From Branchiostoma belcheri (lineage: Eukaryota; Chordata; Leptocardii; Amphioxiformes; Branchiostomatidae), in assembly GCF_001625305.1 (NCBI RefSeq), contig NW_017803013.1:453935-517934 (forward strand): a stretch of 64,000 nt of DNA, written 5' to 3'. Of this stretch, positions 31,063 through 41,900 are shown in pieces. Both the position numbers and the translations under genes were made by a program. The first letter of the stretch is position 1, and each line of letters opens with the position of its first letter. Under the pieces are notes generated by a model. The model did not search any database and was not told where the DNA came from. It worked only from the letters and a program-made list of their open reading frames with translations.

Positions 31063-31530
31063 AGAGCCGATGTCTGTAAAAACCAAGCAACTCAGACAAA
31101 AAGTGGCCAAACTCAAAAAATCAGATTTACTCAAACTTTGTGTGGTGGTAGGGCCTTGACCCAAACTTACAAAAATGGGTAAGTTTTGGTTCGCTGGTTG
31201 ATGGTTGCCATACAAAAACACGCCATTTTTAAACGCCTGCTACAGCTCACCACAAAAACATTTCGAGCAAAACTTCATATCATTTTCTTAGTTACAATAT
31301 GGATAATAGAATATGTTAGAAGCAATGAGATATGTGTTACTTTCTGTCAGATACAGAAGGTAAAAGATGGTCCATTTTGGGCAAGACTTAACCAACCAGC
31401 GAACCAAAACTTACCCATTTTTGTAAGTTTGGGTCAAGGCCCTACCACCACACAAAGTTTGAGAAAATCTGATTTTTGAGTTTGGCCACTTTTTTTCTGA
31501 GTTGCTTGGTTTTTACAGACATCGGCTCTT

Positions 31531-32415
31531 AAGTATTAATAGGAAAAGGCTAGGATGAACGGGGACATGTAAGGATTAATAGGAAAATGCTAGGATGAAC
31601 GGGGACATGTAAGGATGAATAGGAAAAGGCTAGGATGAACGGGGATATGTAACGATTAATAGGAAAATACAAGGATGAACGGGGACATGTAAGGATGAAT
31701 GGGAAAATGCTAGGATGAACAGGTATTCGTTAGGATCAATGCAAAAAAGGCTAGAATGAACGGGGATATGTAAAGATGAATTGGAAAATGCTGGGATGAA
31801 CAGGTATGCGTAAGGATGAATAGGAAATTTCTAGGATGAACGGGTATGCGTAAGGATGAATAGGAAAATGCTGGGATGAACGGGTATGGGTAAGGATTAA
31901 TAGGAAAATGCTAGGATGAACAGGTATGCGTAAGCATGAATGGGAAAATGCTGGGATGAACAGGTATGCGTAAGGATGAATAGGAAAATGCTAGGATGAA
32001 CAGGTATGGGTAAGGATGAATGGGAAAATGCTAGAAAGAACAGGTATGCGTAAGGATGAATAGGAAAATGCTGGGATGAACGGGTATGGGTAAGGATTAA
32101 TAGGAAAATGCTGGGATGAACGGGTATGGGTAAGGATTAATAGAAAAAGGGTGGGATGAACGGGTATGGGTAAGGATTAATAGGAAAATGCTAGGATGAA
32201 CAGGTATGCGTAAGGATGAATAGGAAAATGCTAGGATGAACAGGTATGCGTAAGGATGAATGGGAAAATGCTGGGATGAACGGGTATGCGTAAGGATGAA
32301 TAGAAAATGGTGGGATGAACGGGTATGGGTAAGGATGAATAGGAAAATGCTGGGATGAACAGGTATGCGTAAGGATGAATGGGAAAAGGCTAGGATGAAC
32401 AGGTATGCGTAAGGA
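31531..32415. repeat. Right arm: inverted 40-bp tandem repeat array, about 22 units
   Basis: Reverse complement of the left-arm 40-bp unit, repeated about 22 times. The innermost units carry the same ACATGTCCCC-type variants as the innermost left units. This shows the two arms share an ordered variant map and did not expand independently from one unit. The right arm is about 700 bp shorter than the left. Confidence 0.92.
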
Positions 32416-32568
32416 GGTTCATCAGAGGTTGTGCAGTTGATGGACCACATGTGATGTCTGTACCTATGGTCCTATGGTGCTTTAGTATTACCATTGATAA
32501 TGACATGCGTCATGCATTTGTAATGTACTCATTTGCATGCTTGTGACTTCTTACATGCGGCCTCTACC

Positions 32569-32616
32569 CATATCTTCCACACTGTCTCGACAACCACGTG
32601 CGCAAATTTTTTAAAC
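32569..32616 (+). promoter_or_regulatory. Residual WDR46 proximal promoter / leader with E-box
   Basis: Only 48 bp separate the end of the fold-back element from the WDR46 start codon. The stretch contains CACGTG (32595-32600), the MYC/MAX E-box common in ribosome-biogenesis genes, followed by an AT-rich run directly before the ATG. The transcription start must lie here or inside the transposable element. Function is inferred. Confidence 0.4.
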
Positions 32617-34601
32617 ATGGCTGACGAAGAGGACAGGATTGGTAAGCTCAAAGGTAAACAGACTAAAAGGGCTCCGAGATACTTTGACGACAGTAGCGCT
32701 GAAGCGTCTACCAAGGACAAACACGAGAATGAGAAGACTTCGGAGAGGAAGTCTGAAGGTAAGAAGAAGAAATCTGGGAAGAAAAGGGCGCCTGCCCCGG
32801 ACAGTGACCATGTGGACCGAAAACGTGGGAAGGAGGCGTGGGACTCGGACGAGGAGAAGGACCCGTTTCCGGGCGAGGCACCTGTTAAAGAAGAGACACT
32901 AGCACGTTACACTAGAGGAGAAGAGAACAAAATTAAGGTCAGTGTTTTTGCAGTGCTGTAGGCGTTTTGGAGTTATATTAACCGATTGATTGATTGATTT
33001 TTTCAATGTGTTACATACACCAGAGAAAAGTAACAAACTTGTTTAGGGACGTTTCATTTTAATAACTGTAAAGTGGCATACACATGTAGAAGCAATGGGT
33101 GAATGGAGTAGGTTTACATTTGTCTTATCCCATTCAGATACGTGCAAAAACTGCTGGACCAAAGCTGGAACGGAAAGCAATGGAGAAGAAGTTCCACCTG
33201 GCAGCTAAACAGGCAGCCAGAGCAGAGCTGCTGCTGGGAGAAGATCATGGTTACCTGGAACCATCAGATGATGAAGACACAAGTCAGCTGTCACAGACCG
33301 ACATAGCAGATGCTGTGGATATCAGTGCAGCACAGAAGCACTTTGACCTGAAGCTGGACCAGTTTGGTCCCTACAGGATGAACTACACACGGAATGGGAG
33401 GTTCCTGGTCATGGCAGGCAAAAGAGGTCATGTGGCAGCCTTGGACTGGATGAGTAAGAAACTTCTGTGTGAGATCAACGTGATGGAGGGGGTGCATGAT
33501 GTGAAGTGGCTGCACGTGGAGACCATGTTTGCTGTGGCCCAGCAGAGGTGGACATACATCTACGACCATCAGGGAGTTGAACTGCACTGTCTGAAGAAAT
33601 TCAACAATGTTCTTAAGATGGAATTTCTCCCCTACCACTTCCTCCTTGCAACAGCTAGCTCCACTGGTTTCCTGCAGTACTTGGACGTGTCCCTGGGGAA
33701 AGAATTGGTTGCCATCAATGCGAAGCAGGGCTGCTTGAATGTCATGACCCAAAATCCACAGAATGCTGTTGTTCACCTTGGTCATGCCAATGGCACTGTT
33801 ACGCTATGGAGTCCCAACGTCAAGGAACCACTCGCCAAACTGTTGAGTCATGTCACTGCAGTACGTTCCATTGCCATAGACAAGACAGGGACATATATGG
33901 CCACATCTGGGCAGGACCGGTACATGAAAGTCTTTGACATCCGTGCCTTGAAACCGCTGCAGGTGTATCGCATGTCTGCTGGGGCTGGACACCTGGCCTT
34001 CAGCCAGACAGGGCTGGTCGCAGCTGCACTTGGAAACGTGGTGGAGGTCTACAAGGACTGCTGCAGCTCTGTAGCAGAGAAACCTTACCTCACCCATCGC
34101 CTGCGGAACAATATAAGTGGTCTGCAGTTCTGTCCATACGAGGATGTGCTGGGTGTCGGCCACCAAGACGGATTCACCAGTCTTCTCATCCCTGGCGCAG
34201 GTGAGGCAAACTTTGATGCCTTTGAGAACAACCCGTACCAAACGAAGAAACAACGCAGAGACTACGAAGTGAAGATGTTACTGGAGAAGATCCAGCCAGA
34301 GATGATCGGACTTGATCCAGGTGGAGTAGGACAGGTCAGTCAGCTCACAGCTCAGGAAGTGGAGAAAAGGGACCAGGAAGCCATTCAGAAGAAATTCGAG
34401 CCTGCCAAGAAGAAGAAGGGCCGCAGCAAGTCCCTAAAGACAGTACAGAGAACAAAGGGTGTAGAGGAGGAGTGGAGAAGGATGAAAGTGAGACAGAAGA
34501 TGAAGGAGCAAGAAGAGCAACGAAAGAAAAAACAGAAAGATCAACAAAAGAAGGAAAAGTGGGGCTCAGCATTGGATCGTTTTCAAAGAAAAGACAACTA
34601 A
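32617..34601 (+). CDS. WDR46: WD repeat protein 46 / UTP7 homologue, 2 coding exons
   Basis: Nucleolar scaffold protein of the small-subunit processome needed for 18S rRNA maturation (UTP7 in yeast, BING4 in vertebrates). Exons 32617-32937 and 33138-34601, phase 0 junction, 594 residues (human about 610). Residues 1-107 are Lys/Glu-rich and disordered, starting MADEEDRIGKLKGKQTKRAP. Conserved N-terminal helical segment, then a beta-propeller from about 187 to 440. The BING4 C-terminal domain includes GAGEANFDAFENNPYQTKKQ and the EKIQPEMIGLDP block. A Lys/Arg-rich tail follows, as in the family. The ATG at 32617 is the first that gives conserved sequence; the frame is open upstream into the transposon, but that part is not family sequence. 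The gene faces PAFAH1B head to head and LZTR1 tail to tail. Confidence 0.95.
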
Positions 34602-35902
34602 GAAACTGATCACTGATGGAAAGTTAGAATGGTTGGAATTTGTTGTTGTTGAAAGTTGGGTTAGGAATTAGGAATGCACCAACATAACAGCACATACATT
34701 TAGCAAAATTTGTAGTGTTGTCTGTTAACAATAAACTTAGAACAGATGCCAAAAACTGCCTTGTACTAAGTTGTACCTATTCAGAAGAGGACAGTAGCAA
34801 AGTAAACCTGTTTTTTTACCTTAAAAATAAATAATTATTTACTAAATAAATAGATGTTTATGTACTTCTACAGCTACCATTATGATCTTAGTTTATTGGT
34901 CTAAATTTATTTTGATATTGAAATCAATGTGTATAGAATTGTGCCTTGATATAGAAACTTAATTAGCAGTGGACATAATGTAGATTATGTTGGAAGTCAT
35001 CATGTACATGTAATTTCATATTACTGTGGGCAATAAAATACATTGTAAATCAGTACCATGTTGTTAGGACAGCAAGTGCATAAGCATGACTTTATTCCAC
35101 AGCTACTTTTCCCATGTAATTTCTGCCTGTAGCTATTTATATTTAGACAACTACTAGAAGTTCATTTCAATGACATTGCTGTTCAAGGGACAAGTTGAAA
35201 TGTAGCTCCAAAAGAATTCATAAGAAGACTGGAAGAATCAGATGTTCCAGACAGGATCTTTAAGTTAGAACCCTCCTAGCAAGGCTCCTTTTAATCATGT
35301 TTCTGAGTTATCTTGAGTTAGTGATATCTTGATTAATGTTATTCTTAGTTAAAACAAATACATGTACAAATACATTGTACTCAAATGGTATTGATGCATC
35401 AAGTTATTGCACATAATGAAGACTTGTCAAAATTTCTACACACGTATCTCTTGTTTTCATTATTCCTATCCACTGATAGAATACTTTTTCATTTGCAAGT
35501 TACCTTCATCGCTACTGCACTGTTTCTGAAGTAGGGCTTAATGCTAACACTTAATATATGCTAAAAAAAGATGCTGTGATCTGAGATGATAGATTATGTA
35601 CACAAACACAGGTCATACGCTGTTTAGTACTTGGGTATGTTAGTGATAAGACTATACATGTATATACATGAATAACAATACTGGAATGATGTAGGCCAAT
35701 AGGAACTCACAATGCATTCATGCAATTTTAAAAATATTTCTGGTGCACGTGATAACTGCATTTAAATATACAAAAATGTACATACAGAGCTTGCAAGTCC
35801 ACTTAATATACAATACTCTCGAGGACTTGTTCTACTCTTTGGCCAAGCCATACTGGTAAAACTTGAATGATATATATACATATACATAGCAATCCATATG
35901 GA
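34602..35902. other. Tail-to-tail region WDR46 / LZTR1 with opposing poly(A) signals
   Basis: Non-coding. Plus-strand AATAAA hexamers at 34730-34735 and 35032-35037 can end WDR46. A minus-strand AATAAA (TTTATT at 35091-35096) can end LZTR1 about 810 bp after its stop codon. If the distal WDR46 site is used, the two transcripts end within about 100 bp of each other or overlap slightly. Nothing else is seen. Confidence 0.5.
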
Positions 35903-38900
35903 TTATGAGTCCTGTACAGTCATGTGAGCCATGTCTTGGCAGGCCTGGGACTCTCCCATGTGGTCAGCCAGTGCAGTTAGGATGTCCAGGAGTAAGTCAC
36001 GGTTCAGAGACCGAACCTTAGGAAGTCGGGCCACCTGGAAAGAGAAATAGTGCTATGTAACGGAGGCCGCGATATACAAGAACAAAATGCTTGGTTACTC
36101 ATATGCACATCAAGGTGTTACTTACATAGAAGTCGTTCAGAGGCTTGTGTTACTTAAGTAATAAGCTGAAACAGGCTGTGAACATCTAGTGCAGTATCTA
36201 ACTTGCTTGTGAACAACTTAACCAAATTGATATACCTTTGGGAAATGTTCCACGATTATTCTCAGTGCATGTCGTTTCATGTCGGACGCTCCCACGCGGT
36301 CAGCTGCCTCCAATATCTGACATATCAAACATAACAGAACATCAGCACTTAGTCCATAAACCTGGGACTATTGGTTCTACGTCTAGCTATAGTATTCCCT
36401 TCAATACATGTACTATAATCAAAGGGACCAACAGCTGACAGTCTTTTTAAAGTGTGAAAAACGGTACCACACAAAATCTGTACCCTGCAAACAAAAACAA
36501 ATAGCCCTCCTAGGAAAGACTGACAGTTGCAGTCCATCCTAGACAAACTGCAGGTAATGAAAACATCCATCTCACCTGGACCACATTCTTGACAGAGACA
36601 TTCATCTCCAGATTGTGCTTACAATAGGCCTGTAGTCTGTTATTGGAGAAGCCATAAAAGTATGGTGCTGAGAACAGGTAGCTGGGCAAATAGTTAAGGG
36701 CATTCAGAGATGTACATGATTTCTAGTTAAAACATTTCCATCTTTACAGCACTGAAGGAATACATTTTGGTCTACACACAGCATCATATTTCATTTTGAT
36801 CCACTTACAAACATAAATCTTAGTGTTTTTGCATAAGAGCACAGTTCACTATTAAATTTGATAGCTATAATTCTTTCAATAACTTAATTCTGAGCATCTT
36901 AAGGATACAGAGAATCTTCAGGAGGCATGGTGATGTCCCCATAGTAGATGTAGCGTAGCAGTGACTCGAAAGCTTGGGTTGAGGGAATCATTTCTCCTAT
37001 GGAGATCTGTACAAGATAAAGAATCAAATGTTTTTACCATATACATTGTGTATCTAACACAACAGTACTAGTATCTGACATTGTGTATTTACTACAACTT
37101 GAATGTCAGGGTAACATGTCGTCCATGTTGGCTGGATTTATGGGAAGTAAATCCAACCAACACAGATGACCTATTACCTGGCATTCAGTATATGTACTTA
37201 GGACACTACAGTATTGGCAACTTATTGAATTTGGTTCTATAAGCTGTCATATTTATGTAAATGTCATCTTATCTAAAAGGGCATATGTTAGCTTGATATT
37301 AACATTCTATGAATCATTCAAGCTTGCCTGTCAATCCTAAGATTAGCAAAATGCCTTTCAACTCCCTGAGGTAAAGAATATGTATTAACCATTTTGAAGT
37401 ATACATGACTGTCTTGTACTTTATTAATGGGTTTACTTACGGTGACCTCTCTGTCTTCTGGCATGAAGGAGCGGAACATGGCCTCAAAGTAACTGTACGA
37501 AGTATAAATGTCATGTCACGGTACATGTATATATAACATAAGTCAAATATAGCATGGATTGGTAGAGCACACTGTATATATCTTTTCACAAGTCGGGTCC
37601 AACAAACTATATCTGAGGTCTAGTTTATTATTATATTGACTTAGTATCCCACCTGCTTCTTGCTGCCAGAATAGACTTGTGAGCTGGGAATGGGACACCA
37701 TCTAACAGCAGGGTGATGTCACAAAACTCCTGACCGATCCCGCTCTTCAGAAACCATTCTATGTCCTGTTCTAGGGTGTTGGCTGCGGGACAAAATGTAT
37801 GCATTACAGGAAGTCACATTTCAGTCAGGAAAATGTCAATAACAAAGAACATTACATGGTTACCATTATAAAATAGAGAAAGATTTGAACCATTATAGAA
37901 GATATAAAGTATGCCTACCCATGCCTCCAGTGTTGGATTCTGGCAGTGGTTGGATGGGGTTTGGGGACTGTTTTCGTCTGATGATCTCCACCATGAGGGG
38001 CTGGGGCACGGTCTCAAACTCTGTACTCATCACAATCTGGTTGTAGTGACTCTCTCGTACAATGAAGTTTAGGCACAGTTCCTAGATGACAAAGGCAAAA
38101 ACATAAATGTCTTTTTCCCAGAGCTGATCAGTTGGCAAATCAAATCAGTAGATGACAGTATAACATCACTTGATACAATACACATTTGGGCCACACCAAT
38201 TTAATTTGTTGGTTCTCGGATTTTTTCAGAAAAAATATGAAGCGACAGGGCGAAAAAAAATAAAAATAAAAACAGGTCTAGGCATCCTATTATAGCCCCA
38301 AATGCTACAATATGAGCCATGAAGTCAACAAAAAAGGCTGGGTTAAAATTTAAAGTATAAATTTTGAACTTTTAATCAAACCACTGCATTGATAGATGGA
38401 AAAAACTGTAACAACTAGGAAGAAAAGGACTTTCCTCAACTGTTGTGTGAAAATATGAGCATTTTTGAGTTGATTCAGAACCAGAATCTTTTTTTTTTTT
38501 GCAAATCAGAAAAAAATGAAGAGGCGAATCCGAGAACCAACAAATTAAATTGGTGTGGCCTTGTCAACTAAAAGTTCCAAGACGATTATTACTGAATAGA
38601 CTGAGGAACAATACAATTGAACTTCAAATACATATGATGTAGACAATCATCACACAAAAACATCACCAATGTTTTATACTAAGAGAAAACAATCTAATCC
38701 TGTATCTCCTTCAGCTCTGTCAGTCTGTCTAAGACATGGATACCTTGAGTAGATCCAGGTGCAGCTCAGCAGCATGCTGTAAAGCCACCAGCACGTTGTT
38801 CAGCCTGATGGAGGCCTCCAGGTACTGTCGACACATCTGTTCCAGCCGACCCAGGCGGTACTGATGGAGAAGTACAACACACTCAGACAGTGTTCTTACT

Positions 38901-41900
38901 ACTGGCTTACCAGAGCTGCTGCTCTAACAATGGCAGCATAACTTTGATGATTATACTTCTGTGTCACTAGCTGGAATATACATCTTACAGACAGATGTTT
39001 CTACATCCAATATTTGTATGTTTTGGAAAAGTTTTGGACCAGGTAAGAACACTGATGAAAGCTGATTTAAGATCACAGGGAGAACAGGAGAATGGATGAA
39101 ATCTTATCCATGCAACATAAGTCCAAACACTTTGTCAAGGATGCTGAAGTTATCATGAGCAGTGGGTTATACACAGGTCTCAACCAGATAGGGAGAGATC
39201 TACATTCTGTAGTATGTCAATGAAAGAAAACTAATGGCAAGAACTGACAAGATTTTTGGCGAGAAACATACTGTTGCTTGTGCTGTAACCTTGTACATGT
39301 ACTTTACTGGTATGTCAAAACATCACTGAAACAGACAAAACCTGCAATCTTCCTTCATTAGATGTGCAGTAGTATGAGTTACTGAGATTTAGTAGCCATA
39401 GTCATGACTTGACATTCACATATAACTATTATGACAGGATCAGGTGGAAGTTTCATTTCATTGAGCATTGATAACTGACTGAAATGCATCTACAAGGAAG
39501 CAAAGTTGATAGCTGGGCTCATGACAAGACAATTCAAACATGCAACAGTTCAATACCTGGATGGCCAGGCCATACACATCCATAATTAGCAGCACACCAT
39601 CAATACTGTAGCCATCTTGCCCTGTAATATCAAGCCAGAAACATCATTCACAGTGTCATTCTCCAGCAAGACAGATCAAAGTAGCAACAGCACTCATGCA
39701 TTAAGATTCCTGAGCCAAGGACATTATACAGAAGTTCTGTATAATGTCCTTGCCTGAACTGAGACTTCACAGACATTGGCAACACAGTTTGTATCCTACT
39801 GTGTCACCTTCAGATTGGATAATATTAACAATGTAAGTATAAGGTGCAACGATCCTTGTGAGCCTTGACACAAAGAGTTCACCTCTTCCACCAGGCTTGA
39901 TGCGGTCAGTGTAGATGAACTGCAGGACCATTTGGAAGGCTCTGGGCTGAGCATTCCTTAATGGTACTTCCAGCATGCTGTCACAGAACCACTGTCCCCC
40001 ACGCTGACTCGTCGCTGTGCCATCGTCACCTTCCTCCTGTAGGCGCTGCAGAGAGGGGGGGAATATACACAGGCACTCAGACCATGCTTGGTTGTATCAA
40101 GAAATCTTTAAAACAAAACTGTTTTGATGACCATCGTCTTACTTAGTAAGGAATGAGATGAAAAAAAGATAAAAATTTCTACCTTTTGTAGCACCCTGTC
40201 CCTGGCCTCCACAATTTTTGTGTTGAGTTGCTCTGACCTAGCAGCAACAAGTGCTATGTGTGCAGGAATGTGTTCTTCTACCTGTGCATACAGAAGAGGT
40301 ACACTTGTAACATAACATTAAAATATGAAAACCCTGCAAAGAATATTGGATAATCGCATTAAAAATAATTTCACATCAAATCTGTTAGAACGATAGACAC
40401 CTACCTCACCAACAATGAAGTCAACATCACAGAACTGCTGGCTCTCCAGGAGACGACTGAAGTCTTCATGCAAGGTACATTTTGGGTATGTTGAGAACTG
40501 GAACCAATTACAGTAGGGTATTACATGGCTGATAACATTATTCAATAGTGAAAGTCCTTAAGAAAAGAAAGAATGGGTCTAGCTAACAATGTTCACACAT
40601 ATATGTACTAGGTATGTCTGCTAAAAACAAAATGATCAACATGCTAAAGGCAACTCAAACACCAGCACCTGGAATCTGTACATCTCTCCACTGCGTATGT
40701 TGTTGTCCACGGTTCCACCGAAGATAAACATGGCGTCCCCAACAACAGCCGCAGCATGGAACAGTCTGCCTGAAGGAACCTGTGCCATGGTGGGAAGACA
40801 TTAACTAACCTGGAGATACTGTGTCTAGGTTGTGATTTGATATATTGTACCAAGGACATTATACTTTGTGTATAACGTCCTTGATTGTACTTATAATCAA
40901 TACACTAAGGTTGTAATCTATGTACAACGAAGTGATTGCAGAGTCAGTGGTTGGTGTACATGTAGCCATTGACATGAGGACACAAAATAAAAGTCATGGT
41001 GAAAAGAGCCAATGGAGGGTTGCTGGCCCTACCTCGCTGTCAGCAGTTGGATGGATGACTTCCCATGTCTGGGTGTCCAGATCAAAACTGAAACATCACA
41101 GAAATAATAGTCTGTCACATTACTACATTGTCCTCTGCCTGCATTTGTCACAGACAATACCTTAACAAGCAGTTTGTCTTCTTTATGTACTGACAATGTT
41201 TACAAATCAATATTGATGGGGAAAAGGAAAAGTAAAGTGTTACAATAAGTACTCCTGACATGCCTTACCAATGCAGTTCATTAGGCAGAGTGTTGTCTGC
41301 AGCCCCTCCAAATACATACAGGTGGCGATCAAAGGCCACCATAGTGTGACCATACCGGACGCTGTGGGGGTGGGGGGCACCCACGAAGGAGGTGCTCTGT
41401 CGGGATACGCTCCCATCTACAGAACAAAACAGAACTTTGTAAGATCTTTGCAGCCCCAAATCGTGACGGCTTATGGTGTTTCTGAAGAAGGTCAAATTAA
41501 AAGATCACATTATATGAGCAAGTCAATATATACAAGTGTAGAAGAACAACATGATACTGTGCTACTTACTTCTTCTCCTTGAAGTGGAACTGAAAGAGAC
41601 TGTTGGTGATTTTGGCTCCACTCTGCCCAGAGAAGACAAACATGCTGTCCCTGGCCACAGCTACAGGAAAGTTACAGCAGGTGGGGGGGCACTCTCCCTG
41701 CTGGTGAACCTCCTCCCACTGTCTGGTCTCTCCAGTCAGTGAGATAGTCCACATGTCATTCAGCCTAAATACAAGGGTATGGACCCCAAATAAGTGGTAC
41801 ATAAGCTAAACACATATGGTAGGATGGTAAAAAGTTATCATAGACAATTTTACAACGTCTCCTATAAAAGTAAAATATATACTGGTAACATAACATATAT

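Larger units (their letters stand above)
29306..32568. mobile_element. 3.26-kb fold-back (long inverted-repeat) transposable element
   Basis: Non-autonomous element with three nested inverted parts. Outer ends of about 150 bp start GGTAGAGGCCGCATGTAAGA at 29306 and are repeated inverted, ending at 32568. Next come arms of about 40-bp tandem repeats (29461-31062 left, 31531-32415 right, opposite orientation). Inner unique arms (31063-31199 and 31393-31530) are nearly identical. They enclose a loop of about 193 bp (31200-31392). The element is flanked by CATATCTC (29298-29305) and CATATCTT (32569-32576), an 8-bp repeat with one mismatch or a perfect 7-bp repeat. The loop shows no transposase motif. 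The architecture resembles Drosophila FB and Galileo elements (P superfamily, 7-8 bp duplications), but end sequence similarity cannot be claimed. The open frames inside it are repeat artefacts. Confidence 0.85.

Noticed and set aside
29423-32450. Open reading frames of 64-117 codons within the fold-back arms
   Set aside because: They are translations of the 40-bp tandem repeat, with mirror-image copies in both arms. The peptide repeats simply follow the DNA unit, and there is no splice or family evidence.
32533-32616. Upstream in-frame extension of WDR46 into the transposon end
   Set aside because: The extra residues derive from the TIR and are not part of the WDR46 family.
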